A stretch of DNA of 64,000 bases. It comes from CAVTWS01 sp963738445 (lineage in GTDB: Bacteria > Actinomycetota > Acidimicrobiia > Acidimicrobiales > SHLQ01). Below the pieces are notes generated by a model, which was given only the letters and a program-made list of their open reading frames with translations, had not been told where the DNA came from and did not search any database. Shown here in pieces: positions 37,601 through 45,873 of the stretch; position 1 is the first letter of the stretch, and each line of letters starts with the position of its first letter. A program made the position numbers and the translations under genes. The stretch is from NCBI GenBank assembly GCA_963738445.1, contig CAVTWS010000006.1, forward strand, positions 274,621 to 338,620. The letters run 5' to 3'.

Positions 37601-38051
37601 GTTTGACCGGTGGTGCGTCGCCGGCCGCACCGTCGGGGTCCGGGCCGGATTCGACGATCGAGGGGGCCGATACGTTGTCGATGTCCGATGGGAGCGGGAC
37701 CTCATCGGGCGGCTCGGATGTCGGTTCGGGCGCGGTCTCCGCGTCGACGGTCGCCGTGGCACCCGGCGGGTCAGCCATGACCGTCGAGCCCGACTCGGCC
37801 GCCACGGCCTTCTTGGCGCGAGGCTTCCGAACCCGTTTCGCCGGTGGTCCAGAACCGTCGATGAGGCTGAGCTGCTCCGGTGCCGGCTCGTCCGCCGCCT
37901 CAAGCGCGACGGCAGCATCGACCGCCTCGGGGGCCGCCTTCGCCGTCCGTCGACTCGCCCTCTTGCGAGGTGCCGGAGTCGCCGGAACGACTGCGGACCC
38001 GTCGGTGTGAGTGGTCGCCATAGCGGATTCGTCTGTCCGGAGAGCCGACAT
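34671..38051 (-). CDS. SNF2-family DEAD/DEAH helicase
   Basis: The protein is about 1126 residues from ATG 38051 (MSALRTDES), which has GGAAGAG upstream; ATG 38021 is an alternative. Residues 1-190 are low-complexity, rich in Ala, Pro and basic clusters (KRVRKPRAKKAVA; VKRRRRRSKAAAA). Residues 200-640 carry the SNF2-associated region. The motor follows: motif I LALDMGLGKTPTVLAHL (about 682), motif Ia VVAPPAVVGNW, motif II LILDEAQAIKNP (about 777), motif III ALTGTPIENGLGDLW, IFTHFASWGRRLA, LVLSLKAGGTGLNLTAASHVV and the last motif DQARDRAWRIGQT. All ATPase motifs are intact. Bacterial members are thought to remodel nucleic acid-protein complexes; mycobacterial HelZ is similar in size. Confidence 0.9.
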   Translation of the reverse strand: MSALRTDESAMATTHTDGSAVVPATPAPRKRASRRTAKAAPEAVDAAVALEAADEPAPEQLSLIDGSGPPAKRVRKPRAKKAVAAESGSTVMADPPGATATVDAETAPEPTSEPPDEVPLPSDIDNVSAPSIVESGPDPDGAAGDAPPVKRRRRRSKAAAAAALTSDDHADDHEIDPGPPGEVQLQASWVSGHLVIWAGGPGCRPETNDELATRLESIGGPPEGWSVHPDVELAGNQRAEALAIGVKDALGWLIALAGGVGTEGVGDSVLWLSHVAHMGVRLVAKGSIAPTVRRQNPPDTSPTRIAVTWVPALYSDGEIAALAGAMPGPITAVQRNDSRSITLAVLGAVVDTIVAGAASRLEFPAPPPRTKTPTEVAESVSTRLDGTPFTVPTAVGGQLTQRLEQWTRTVTSPNRPRLVIQLDPPDIRDAWFLSVLGPGADGRLLPIELALTDSPNTRRLADELVRLERMFPVLKRPGELRRGQVVLSQDEAWDFMTVIGRDLETAGFIVRVPSLSRRRPKPVLQLFTERTGESVVGAHQLSNVRWSILFDDVELSAADIARLAADARPLVRSRGRWIELDRVDLKEAAAALAERVNVNHLTGAEILRFGMGVHGAGLSGGVAVGGSSWASDLLARARDATLEPETTPAGFVGELRSYQAEALSWLGFLDSAQLGGCLALDMGLGKTPTVLAHLAAHPPEPGNPALVVAPPAVVGNWAAEAARFTPGLRVVLHHGASRLSAAKLERAVSAADLVITTYGTAVRDIEAMAGRTWSRLILDEAQAIKNPASETAQLLRRIPATTRVALTGTPIENGLGDLWAILDFTNPGLVGPRPTFIAQLAGDKDAALRALNGMLIFRRTKTEPEVAAELPDRIDELDHCTMTPEQIGLYQAVLDQLLNRPNEADTAMQQGAILAAITALKQICNHPVAYLDDGKPLAGRSGKLDRLEEIVKAVFESGEKVLIFTHFASWGRRLAVYLSDVMDTKITCYDGSLARGVRDRMVADFQKADGPGALVLSLKAGGTGLNLTAASHVVLYDRWWNPAVEDQARDRAWRIGQTRTVISHRFVCPGTVDERVEEVVSGKRHIAGLVLPRSSSLADLDAEQLRVALGLRPDSLLTDDSPGVGA

Positions 38052-38360
38052 CGGCTCTTCCACGTTGTCAGGCACGTTCTCTAGGGCTCCCTGCCCGTGC
38101 TTCCCCGTCACCAAGACGGAGCTCGAAAGCTGCCCGTGGCATCTCGGAGAGGCCGTCCACCTCGCCACCGCCATGTCAGCGGGACGCCACGTCATGCCAG
38201 AGTAGCCGGTCGGCGAGCACATCGCGCGTTCGGCGAACCGCTTCTTCCTGTCCGGCCCTATCCGGGCCGTCCGACTCATCGTGGCCCGGGATCCTCAACT
38301 CCACTCCGTCGCTGGCTTGAGGCGCCCGGTTCATCGTTTCGACGGCCCTGCCGATAGACC
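38052..38360. other. 309-base divergent region between SNF2 helicase and GGDEF-EAL genes
   Basis: The minus-strand frame of the helicase stays open through here without conserved sequence, so I treat it as the helicase leader and promoter for both divergent genes. I see no RNA gene, strong palindrome or terminator. Confidence 0.4.
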
Positions 38361-41039
38361 GTGGTGCGGACCTTCACCCGGAGCCAGTGGACGCTCCTGA
38401 CGTTCGGCGTCGCGGCGTCCTTCTGCTACGTGGTCCTGCCGTTCTCGTCGTGGCTCGAGTTGGCGTGCTATGACGCTCCGGTCGTCGCTTCGGTGATCGC
38501 GGTCTGGTTGGGGGTTTCTCGTTGCGAGACCCAGCGCCGCTGGTCGTGGGCGTTGATCGGCCTGTCGCTCACCGGTTTCCTCGCCGCCGAGCTCATCTGG
38601 TGGTACTACCAGAGCCAGGGCCTCGACCCCTTCCCCTCGCTGGCCGATGTGGTCTTCCTCGTGTCCTACCTGCCTCTGGGCATCGGTGCGGCATCGATGG
38701 CGCGTAACGACGATCCGTCCCTTCGGGAACGACTCGCCTGGCTCGATGCCACCTTGCTGACGATCGTCGCCGCCGCCTCCCTGTGGGAGCTCATCCTGGA
38801 GCCCTACGCCACCGACGACGTCGACGTGCTCGAGCGCATGGCCGGGTTCGGATACCCGCTGGCCGACATCCTGGTCCTCGGATTCCTGGCCCGTCTCGTG
38901 CTCACGCGTTCGGCCCGTACCCGCTCGACCACGCTCTTCGTCACCGGTGTCGGGGCGATGCTCGTCGCCGACGTCTCCTTCAGCTACTCGGACCTGTATG
39001 CCGAGTACCACCCGGGCTCGCTGATCGATGCGGCCTGGCTCATGAGCTATGTGTTGATCGGCCTCGCCGCCCTCGATGGCACCGTCGGCGAGGTCCCCGA
39101 ACACCGACCTGACACTCGTCTCGACCGCACGCGCCTGCTCGGCATCATGGCCGCGCTCGTCGTCCCCCAGGTCGTGCTGCTCCGCGAGCTCGGCGACCTG
39201 GGCCAAGCCGGCTGGTCCACCGCCTTCGTGACGGCCCTGCTCTCTGCCGCCGTCGCGATCCTCGTGGGCTGGCGACTCTGGAAGCTCAACGTCGAGACAC
39301 AACGCCTGGAGGCTCAGCGCGGCACCGACCGGTTGTCCGCCCTCATCCAGCATTCGACCGATGCGATCGTCATGCTGGATGCGGCGCTGACCGTCACCTT
39401 CGCCAGCCCGTCCGCGGCCACGGTCTTCGCCGTCGACGCCGACCGACTGCTCCGGTCCCCCATCCTCGACATGGTGTGCACCGCCGATCGGCCGGCGACC
39501 CACCGTGCCCTGCTGGAGTTGATCGAGGCACCGCCCGGCCGGGTGATCGAGCTCGACATCGGCCTCAGCAGCGTGGAGGGCGAACCCAGGGTCGCCGAAG
39601 GCACCGCCCGAAACCTGCTGTCCGACCCCAACATCGCTGCGCTCGTGATCACGCTCCGCGACGTGACTTCACGGCGCGAGCTCGAAGCGCAGTTGGAGCG
39701 CCGGGCCTTCCACGACGACCTCACCGGCCTGGCCAACCGCGCCCTGTTCTCGGACCGGGTCGCGCATGCCCTCGATCGGGTGAACCGCACCCCCGAGGAA
39801 CCGCTGGCCGTCCTCTTCATCGACCTCGACGACTTCAAGGGCGTCAACGACGGGTTGGGCCACAACGCGGGCGACGAGTTGCTCCGCCAGGTCGGCGATC
39901 GGATTCGGCTGTGTCTGCGCCCCGGCGACACCGTGGCCCGCCTCGGGGGCGACGAGTTCGGTGTCCTCATCGAGACGTTGCCGACGCCGTTGCACGCCGC
40001 GCGCGTCGCCGAGCGGATCCTCGAGATGTTGGCGCTGCCGATGCCGGTCGGAGGCGTCAGCCTCGCCTCCTCCGCCAGCATCGGGATCGCCCCGGCGGGC
40101 CCGGGGGTCACCGTGGACGCCCTGCTACGGGACGCCGACATCGCCATGTACAGCGCCAAGAGCAAGGGCAAAGGCCGGTACGAGCTCTTCGACGACGAGC
40201 TGCGGCGGGCCGCCGAACGGACGCTGCAGCTCAAGATCGACATGCCGGGCGCGCTGCGGGCGGGCCAGTTCCGGGTGGTGTACCAACCGATCCGCGATGT
40301 GGAGAGCGACGAGATGGTCGGGCTCGAGGCGTTGTGTCGTTGGGTGCATCCGACCCTGGGGAACATCGTGCCGGTGGAGTTCATCCCCGCGGCCGAGGAA
40401 TCCGGCTTCATCGTGGAGCTCGGCCGGTGGGTCCTGCGGGAAGCGTGCCGGCAGGCCGCGCGCTGGAACACCGGTCGGTCCCGTCCCATCGGGATCAGCA
40501 TCAACGTGTCCGGGGTGCAGTTCGAGCACTCGGGCTTCGTCTCCGATGTCGCCGCGGCCCTCGACCGCGCCGGGCTCGCCCCGGCGCTGCTGACTCTCGA
40601 GATCACCGAGTCGGTGCTGATCGACTCGGACCGCATCGAGGCCCACCTGCGGGCGCTCCGGAGCCTCGGTATCGGCATCGCCATCGACGATTTCGGTACG
40701 GGCTACTCGTCGCTCTCCTACCTTCAACGGTTTCCGGTGACCAGCGTGAAGATCGACCGAGCTTTCGTGTCCGAGCTGGGCACGGCCGGCTCGGGCGGTC
40801 TCGTCAGGAGCGTCATCGCCATCGCGGAGGCGCTGGCGCTCAACACGATCGCCGAGGGCGTCGAGACGGCCGAGCAGCTCCGGGTCTTGAGCCAGATGGA
40901 CTGCGGCATGGCCCAGGGCAACTACCTCGGCGAGCCGGTCACCGCCGACCTCATCGACGAGATGCTGGAAGGCAACCTGGTCCGTCGCCCCGGCTCGGGG
41001 CTCGCCTCGGACGCCGCTCAGGGCGCCGACAACAGGTAA
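38361..41039 (+). CDS. Membrane PAS-GGDEF-EAL cyclic-di-GMP protein
   Basis: The protein has 892 residues. Residues 1-310 contain about nine or ten hydrophobic segments (an uncharacterised MASE-like sensor). A short coiled linker follows, then a PAS domain (LSALIQHSTDAIVMLDAALTV, about 325-440). The GGDEF domain (FHDDLTGLANRALFSDR; LFIDLDDFKGVNDGLGH; RLGGDEFGVL near 528) has an intact active-site signature. The EAL domain (YQPIRDVESDEMVGLEALCRW near 654; ITESVLI; IDDFGTGYSSLSYL; IAEGVETAEQL) keeps its metal and catalytic motifs. The protein may therefore both make and degrade c-di-GMP, with one domain possibly regulatory. Its 3' end overlaps the convergent desaturase-family gene by 22 bases. 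The GTG at 38361 is used as start. Confidence 0.92.
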   Translation: MVRTFTRSQWTLLTFGVAASFCYVVLPFSSWLELACYDAPVVASVIAVWLGVSRCETQRRWSWALIGLSLTGFLAAELIWWYYQSQGLDPFPSLADVVFLVSYLPLGIGAASMARNDDPSLRERLAWLDATLLTIVAAASLWELILEPYATDDVDVLERMAGFGYPLADILVLGFLARLVLTRSARTRSTTLFVTGVGAMLVADVSFSYSDLYAEYHPGSLIDAAWLMSYVLIGLAALDGTVGEVPEHRPDTRLDRTRLLGIMAALVVPQVVLLRELGDLGQAGWSTAFVTALLSAAVAILVGWRLWKLNVETQRLEAQRGTDRLSALIQHSTDAIVMLDAALTVTFASPSAATVFAVDADRLLRSPILDMVCTADRPATHRALLELIEAPPGRVIELDIGLSSVEGEPRVAEGTARNLLSDPNIAALVITLRDVTSRRELEAQLERRAFHDDLTGLANRALFSDRVAHALDRVNRTPEEPLAVLFIDLDDFKGVNDGLGHNAGDELLRQVGDRIRLCLRPGDTVARLGGDEFGVLIETLPTPLHAARVAERILEMLALPMPVGGVSLASSASIGIAPAGPGVTVDALLRDADIAMYSAKSKGKGRYELFDDELRRAAERTLQLKIDMPGALRAGQFRVVYQPIRDVESDEMVGLEALCRWVHPTLGNIVPVEFIPAAEESGFIVELGRWVLREACRQAARWNTGRSRPIGISINVSGVQFEHSGFVSDVAAALDRAGLAPALLTLEITESVLIDSDRIEAHLRALRSLGIGIAIDDFGTGYSSLSYLQRFPVTSVKIDRAFVSELGTAGSGGLVRSVIAIAEALALNTIAEGVETAEQLRVLSQMDCGMAQGNYLGEPVTADLIDEMLEGNLVRRPGSGLASDAAQGADNR

Positions 41040-41854
41040 CGCACCCGGGAGCTCACGTCCCGGTGGGCCCGAGCCCCAGCCACCAGATCGGGGTACCCGC
41101 CCACCAGCACCTCAGCCGGGGTGTCGAGGTGTTTGTCGCCCACCAGGCCGAAGCGGACCGGAGCGATCTCCGGCGCGTAGGTCCCGAACAGCCGGTCCCA
41201 GATGATGAACACGGCACTGAAGTTCTTGTCGATGTACTCGGTGTTGCTGCCGTGATGGACCCGGTGCGTCGACGGCGTGACGACGAGCCAGTCGAGCCAG
41301 CTCCGTCGACGCCCGGCCGACGTGTGATACAGCTGGCCATACGTTGCCGCAGCCATGTCCAAGATGGCGAAAGCCAGCGGGTGGAAACCGATCAGCGGTA
41401 CCCAGAGCCCGATCCACGGCTTGTACAGCGCCTCCATCCAGGGGACACGGACGGCGTGCGTGAACGTCATCTCCTCGGGCGAGTGGTGGATGAGATGGGA
41501 GGCCCACAGGATCCGGACCCGGTGCTCGGCCCGGTGCACCCAGTAGTAGACGAAGTCGCGCACGACGAAGGCGGCGATCCACACGATCGGCAGGGCGAGG
41601 TCGAGGTCCCAGATCCGGTAGCGCTCGTAGACGTGGAGGGCGACCGCCAGGAAAACCAGCTTGCCCACGATCGTCTTGACCACGAGGAAGGCGGCGGCCG
41701 AGGTCACCGACGCCAGGTTCTGATCGAGCCCGGCTCGGGCCGCCGCCCGTCGCCTCCAGTTCATGAGCTGCTCGACGCCGATGGCGCCGAGGACCGCGCC
41801 GGCGAAGACGACGGGGGCGTGATCGGCGTACCAGTGGACAGCGGTGGAGAGCAT
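41018..41854 (-). CDS. Sterol desaturase / fatty acid hydroxylase superfamily protein
   Basis: The 278-residue integral membrane di-iron protein has the histidine clusters HRAEH (DFVYYWVHRAEHRVRILW), HLIHH (ASHLIHHSPEEMT) and HRVHH (TPSTHRVHHGSNTEYIDKNF), with four to five hydrophobic segments. These are the iron ligands of the family, which hydroxylates or desaturates lipids using O2. The substrate is not readable. It lies downstream of, but 103 bases away from, the NarL-type regulator gene on the same strand. Confidence 0.9.
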   Translation of the reverse strand: MLSTAVHWYADHAPVVFAGAVLGAIGVEQLMNWRRRAAARAGLDQNLASVTSAAAFLVVKTIVGKLVFLAVALHVYERYRIWDLDLALPIVWIAAFVVRDFVYYWVHRAEHRVRILWASHLIHHSPEEMTFTHAVRVPWMEALYKPWIGLWVPLIGFHPLAFAILDMAAATYGQLYHTSAGRRRSWLDWLVVTPSTHRVHHGSNTEYIDKNFSAVFIIWDRLFGTYAPEIAPVRFGLVGDKHLDTPAEVLVGGYPDLVAGARAHRDVSSRVRYLLSAP

Positions 41855-41957
41855 GCATGAAGCGTGCGCTCACCCGAGGGTGCGAGGAATCAGGGGCAAC
41901 CCCCACTGCGCACTGGGGGTTCCCCAGCACCCCGCTCCCCGGGAGCGAGTCCGACGA

Positions 41958-42602
41958 TCAGGGAGTATCGAGACCGTGATCGAGGGCGTACCGCACCAGC
42001 TCGTGGCGCCGGGTGAGGTGCAGCTTGCGCAGGATGTTCCGGACGTGGTTCTCCACGGTCTTCTCGGCGATGAACAGTTCGGCGCCGATCTCCCGGTACG
42101 TGCTGCCCCGGGCGACGTGTTGGAGGATCTCCCGCTCGCGATCGGAGAGCCCCTCGGCCGGGCCTCCGGACTTCTTGAGCCGACGGAACTCGGACAGGAC
42201 CAGCGCGGCCAGCGAGGGTGAGAAGACCGGTTCGCCGTCGGCGGCTTTCCAGAGGGCGAGCCGCAGCTGGTCACCGGTCGTCGACTTGACCAGATAGCCG
42301 ACCGCACCGGCCGCCACCGCGTCGAGCAGGTCCCGCTCGGCCTCGGACACCGTGAAGATCACCACCGGGGCGATGTCGCCACAGTCGCGCGCCACCCGGA
42401 GTCCGCCGCCGCCGGGCATGTGCAGATCGGTCAGCACGAGGTCGGGCCGATGGCGCTGCACGGCGGCGACCGCCTCGTCACCGTCGGCCGCTTCGGCGAC
42501 CACCTGGAAGTTGGCCCCCAGGTCGGCCTTGACGCCCGAGCGCCAGATCGAGTGATCGTCGGCGACGACGACCCGGACCGGAGTCGACCTCATCCGATCC
42601 AC
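41958..42602 (-). CDS. NarL/FixJ-type response regulator
   Basis: The 214-residue protein has a receiver domain with acidic pocket VVVADDHSIWRSG, phosphoacceptor Asp59 in LVLTDLHMPGGGG and a conserved Lys in GYLVKSTTG. The C-terminal LuxR HTH reads LSDREREILQHVARGSTYREI, then IAEKTVENHVRNILRKLH. The start overlaps the end of the histidine kinase gene by 13 bases, so this is its cognate regulator. It probably controls the upstream sulfide:quinone oxidoreductase operon (inference from gene order). Confidence 0.93.
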   Translation of the reverse strand: MDRMRSTPVRVVVADDHSIWRSGVKADLGANFQVVAEAADGDEAVAAVQRHRPDLVLTDLHMPGGGGLRVARDCGDIAPVVIFTVSEAERDLLDAVAAGAVGYLVKSTTGDQLRLALWKAADGEPVFSPSLAALVLSEFRRLKKSGGPAEGLSDREREILQHVARGSTYREIGAELFIAEKTVENHVRNILRKLHLTRRHELVRYALDHGLDTP

Positions 42603-43696
42603 ATCCTGATCTCGGTGCCCCGACCCGGTCGGCTGTCGATCTCCACCCGGCCCCCCTGCTCGACGATCCGTTGGTGGATCGATCGGCGCAAACCCTCCCC
42701 GACCTGAGGGTTCGCCCGTTCAGATCCCAACCGGTCGAACCCCTGCCAGTCGAAGCCCTGGCCGTCGTCACGCACGGTGCACACCACCCCGTCCCCGTCC
42801 TCGTCCGGCTCGGCGTACACCACGATCCTCGTGCCGGTGCTGTGTTTGGCGGCGTTGGTCAGCGCTTCGCCGACCGCGCCGACGAGCGCGGCCCGCGCCG
42901 GCTCGGCCAGCTCGGGGAGGTCGTCGGCGAGCACGATCGTGGGATCGATGCCATGGGCCAGGGCCACGCGAGACGCCGCGGCGCGCAGCGCGACAGGGAG
43001 CGGATCGGTTCCCGGTCGGGTACCGAAGAGGAAGTCGCGCAACTCTCGTTCCTGCTGGCGGGCGAGCGTCGCGAGCTCATGGTCGGTCGAGCGCCGTTGC
43101 ACGACAGCCAACGTCTGCAAGACACCGTCATGGAGCTCTCGAGCCATCTCCTCGCGGGCCCGCGCCACCGCCACCTCGCGCTCGGCCTGTCGCAACCTCT
43201 GCGCCAGCGTGGCTGCCGCGGTCGCCGCCAGCACGAAGAGGGCCGACTTGCTGAGGACGGCGACCCCGAGATCCTCGCCGCGCCGCACGCCGCTCTCGCC
43301 CGCGAGACTCGCCGCGGCCATCACGAACGACACGCCCAGGGCCCACCGCAACCCGGCGACCACCGCGACCGACACGATCGACGCCGCCGGCCACGCCCAG
43401 GCCAAGGACTGCTCCCGGCCGGAGGAGTAGACGATGGAGTCGGCCATGAGCAGCGTGACGGCGAGGCACACCTCCGCCACGAGCGGCGACGGCGACGCCA
43501 TCCGCTGTGGAGCCCGACGGGCCATGACCGTGGCCCAGGCGCCGAACACGCCGGCGGACGTGAGCAGCAGCGCCGCCAGCTCCGGCTCCTCCATGAAACG
43601 GCGCGACAACACAGCACCTACGACCGCCCACGCCCAGGTCAGCCATCGCACGATCGCAATGCCCTGGAACCATCCCCGGTCGAGCTGGTCGTGCAC
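42590..43696 (-). CDS. Sensor histidine kinase (HisKA_3/NarX-DesK type)
   Basis: The protein is about 368 residues from GTG 43696 (VVHDQLDRGWFQG); a longer frame would overlap the upstream gene. The first 180 residues carry about six hydrophobic segments (IVRWLTWAWAVVGAVLS; LLLTSAGVFGAWATVM; LVAEVCLAVTLLMADSIVY). The dimerisation helix contains the phospho-His in EEMARELHDGVLQTLAVV (about 186). The ATPase domain has VGEALTNAAKHS (N box), VRDDGQGFDW (G1) and GLRRSIHQRI. No periplasmic sensor domain is visible, so sensing is probably in the membrane. It follows the sulfide:quinone oxidoreductase by 43 bases and overlaps the response regulator. Confidence 0.9.
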   Translation of the reverse strand: MHDQLDRGWFQGIAIVRWLTWAWAVVGAVLSRRFMEEPELAALLLTSAGVFGAWATVMARRAPQRMASPSPLVAEVCLAVTLLMADSIVYSSGREQSLAWAWPAASIVSVAVVAGLRWALGVSFVMAAASLAGESGVRRGEDLGVAVLSKSALFVLAATAAATLAQRLRQAEREVAVARAREEMARELHDGVLQTLAVVQRRSTDHELATLARQQERELRDFLFGTRPGTDPLPVALRAAASRVALAHGIDPTIVLADDLPELAEPARAALVGAVGEALTNAAKHSTGTRIVVYAEPDEDGDGVVCTVRDDGQGFDWQGFDRLGSERANPQVGEGLRRSIHQRIVEQGGRVEIDSRPGRGTEIRMWIG

Positions 43697-43739
43697 GACG
43701 AGGAGCGTAGGACGGCGGCGCCGCCACGCTGGGGACAGG

Positions 43740-44957
43740 TCAGGCCCGACCCTTGAGCATGAGGTTCCAGTACATGAACGGCAGCCCGTACCGCTTGAGC
43801 AGCCACATGTCGTAACGCTCACGCTTCGTGTTGATGAACGGGATGCTCGGCGTGGGCTCCATGCTGTAGTCGAACTCGGCCAGCAGCATCTTGTTGCGCG
43901 CCGTCGTGATCGGACACGAGGCGTACCCGCCGTACGTCCCGGTCAGCGCGCGGCCCGACCGGGCGTCCAACAGGTTCTGCACCACCACCGGGGCCTGTTT
44001 GCGGATAGCGGCACCGGTCTTGGAGTTCGGTGTGCTCCCGGCATCGCCGAGCGCGAAGACGTTGGGCCACCTGACGTGCTGCATGGTGTGCCGGTCGACG
44101 TCGACGTACCCCAAGGCATCGCCGGTCGACAGCGGGCTCCGTTTGATCCAGTCCGGTGCGCTCTGGGGCGGCACGACGTGCGCCAGGTCGAACGAGATGC
44201 TCTCCGACCGAACCGAATCGCCGGAGCGGTCGACCACGGTGGCGGTGCCGGCGTCGCCGTCGATCGAGGTCAACTCGCTGCTCGTCCGCAGATCGATCCC
44301 GTACCTCCCGATGGCCGCCATCAGCGGCTCGGCGTACTCGGGGATACCGAAGATCTTCGGGGTCGGCACGACGAGGACCACGTCGATGTCCTTCAGCACG
44401 CCTTCACGACGCCAGTGGTCACTGGCCAGGTAGGCGATCTTCTGAGGCGCTCCCGCACACTTCATCGGACCTGACGGCATGGTGAACAGCGCCGTCCCCC
44501 GCTTCATCGAGCGGATGAGGTCCCATGTCTTGGGCGCCAGGTCGAAGCGGTAGTTCGTCGATACTCCGGGGCCCTCGATGGATTGCGCCAAGCCCGGCAC
44601 TTCGGCCCAATCGAGCTGGATCCCGGGACAGACCACGAGCCAGTCGTAGGTGACGGTCCGACCCGACACCAGGGTGACGGTCCGGCCCTCGGGATCGATC
44701 TCCTCGGCGGCATCGCGGATCCAGGCCACACCGTCGGGCATGACGCTCGCCTCCTCACGCTCGCTCTCCCGAGCCGGGGCTCGGCCTCCTCCGACCAAGG
44801 TCCACAGCGGTTGGTAGTAGTGCTTCGTCGACGGTTCGACGACCGCGACGTCGATCTCACCCTTCCTGGCCAGGCGAGCGGCCACCGAGATGCCGGCCGT
44901 ACCACCGCCCAGGATCAGAATCGAGTGATGGCTCCGGTCGTTGCGGGTTGCCCCCAT
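43740..44957 (-). CDS. Sulfide:quinone oxidoreductase-like FAD protein
   Basis: The 405-residue protein starts at ATG 44957, preceded by GGAGGAC. FAD-binding is shown by SILILGGGTAGISVAARL, and the second nucleotide fold and quinone region by VFALGDAGSTPNSKTGAAI. The active-site cysteines include CAGAPQK (about 166) and GGYASCPITT near the C-terminus, the arrangement of type II SQRs related to the mitochondrial enzyme. The reaction would oxidise sulfide to a persulfide and pass electrons to quinone, which fits the menaquinone genes in this window. The gene heads a likely operon with a histidine kinase and response regulator. Other members of the flavoprotein family cannot be fully excluded. 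Confidence 0.85.
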   Translation of the reverse strand: MGATRNDRSHHSILILGGGTAGISVAARLARKGEIDVAVVEPSTKHYYQPLWTLVGGGRAPARESEREEASVMPDGVAWIRDAAEEIDPEGRTVTLVSGRTVTYDWLVVCPGIQLDWAEVPGLAQSIEGPGVSTNYRFDLAPKTWDLIRSMKRGTALFTMPSGPMKCAGAPQKIAYLASDHWRREGVLKDIDVVLVVPTPKIFGIPEYAEPLMAAIGRYGIDLRTSSELTSIDGDAGTATVVDRSGDSVRSESISFDLAHVVPPQSAPDWIKRSPLSTGDALGYVDVDRHTMQHVRWPNVFALGDAGSTPNSKTGAAIRKQAPVVVQNLLDARSGRALTGTYGGYASCPITTARNKMLLAEFDYSMEPTPSIPFINTKRERYDMWLLKRYGLPFMYWNLMLKGRA

Positions 44958-44975
44958 GCGTCCTCCACAGACCAT

Positions 44976-44997
44976 AATGTCCGGTTGTTAGGATATT
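44976..44997. promoter_or_regulatory. Imperfect inverted repeat upstream of the SQR gene
   Basis: AATGTCC (44976-44982) and GGATATT (44991-44997) form an inverted repeat with one mismatch around an 8-base spacer, 18 bases before the SQR start and inside an AT-rich patch. It is a plausible operator or regulator box for the SQR operon. The cognate protein is unknown. Confidence 0.45.
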
Positions 44998-45141
44998 TCT
45001 GGAGTTGGGTTGGCGCCATGGGCCAAGGTCCCAAGGCGTCACCAACGACCCGCCCGTCCATGTCACGGTCCGGTGTGACATTCGTCTACTGTGCGGACCG
45101 TCCTTGGCCTTCCGCGCCTGATCGACGAGGTGACCTTCCCG

Positions 45142-45873
45142 ATGAAGCTTCCACGACGGCCCCGGGTGGGCCCGATTCTGCTCGCCTCCAGCCTGTTCGC
45201 CGTGGCCTTCAGCGGCTGCGGTGAAGACACGGTTGAGGGAGGGGCCGTCATCCGTACCGCCGACGGCGTGCAGTTGATCGACCCTGACGAAGCGGAGCTG
45301 ATCACCAGCGAAGCCGCCGCCGGGGCCGACACCGCGGCCGGCGACGCCACGGCCGAGGGCGACACCTCCGACGCCGCAGCCGGCGATTCGAGCGACGCCG
45401 CCTTCGACGAGGAAACGGCCGACACCGTCCCGGTGGACGACGACCGCTCCCCCGACGAGGTCATGTTCGACGCCTTCAACGACTTCCGTGGTTGTCTCGA
45501 CGAGCGGGGCACCCAGTTCATCGGTGCCCCGGATGCCTCCGGTGAGGGACCCACGAACGACCCCGCCTACCTGGAATCGCTCAGCGTGTGCGCCGCCCAG
45601 TCCAACATCGTCGAAGCGCTGGAGAGCCAGCAGTCGGCCCTGGAGGACATGACCCCCGAACAGGTGGAGGAGCGCAACGAGGGCGTGCTCAACTTCGCCG
45701 AGTGCATGGAGGGGCGCGGCTTCACCGTGGAGATGACGACGGGCGAGAACGGCATGCTCACCCCGTCGAACATGGTCGGCCCCAACGGCGAGAGCGCCCT
45801 CGATGGTGGCACCGACCTCGAGGACTGTGCCGCCGAGAGCCAAGCAGCCGCCGAGGCCGAGGAAGACGCCTGA
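45142..45873 (+). CDS. Putative lipoprotein, first gene of an ABC export operon
   Basis: The 243-residue protein starts at ATG 45142 (MKLPRRPRVGPILLASS) with a GAGGTG site upstream. A basic start, hydrophobic core and lipobox FSGC around residue 22 indicate a lipid-anchored protein. Next comes an Ala/Asp/Thr-rich linker (about 45-90). The C-terminal part has four cysteines in two CxxxxG-like helices (FRGCLDERG, LSVCAAQSN, FAECMEGRGF, LEDCAAES), a small disulfide-bonded domain. I do not recognise the domain; similar Cys-patterned lipoproteins accompany actinobacterial MacB-type exporters. The stop and the adaptor's ATG overlap by one base (TGATG). Confidence 0.8.
   Translation: MKLPRRPRVGPILLASSLFAVAFSGCGEDTVEGGAVIRTADGVQLIDPDEAELITSEAAAGADTAAGDATAEGDTSDAAAGDSSDAAFDEETADTVPVDDDRSPDEVMFDAFNDFRGCLDERGTQFIGAPDASGEGPTNDPAYLESLSVCAAQSNIVEALESQQSALEDMTPEQVEERNEGVLNFAECMEGRGFTVEMTTGENGMLTPSNMVGPNGESALDGGTDLEDCAAESQAAAEAEEDA

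Noticed and set aside
39476..41860. 794-codon plus-strand frame within the GGDEF-EAL gene and past it
   Set aside because: Out of frame with intact GGDEF and EAL motifs; composition is a typical GC shadow.
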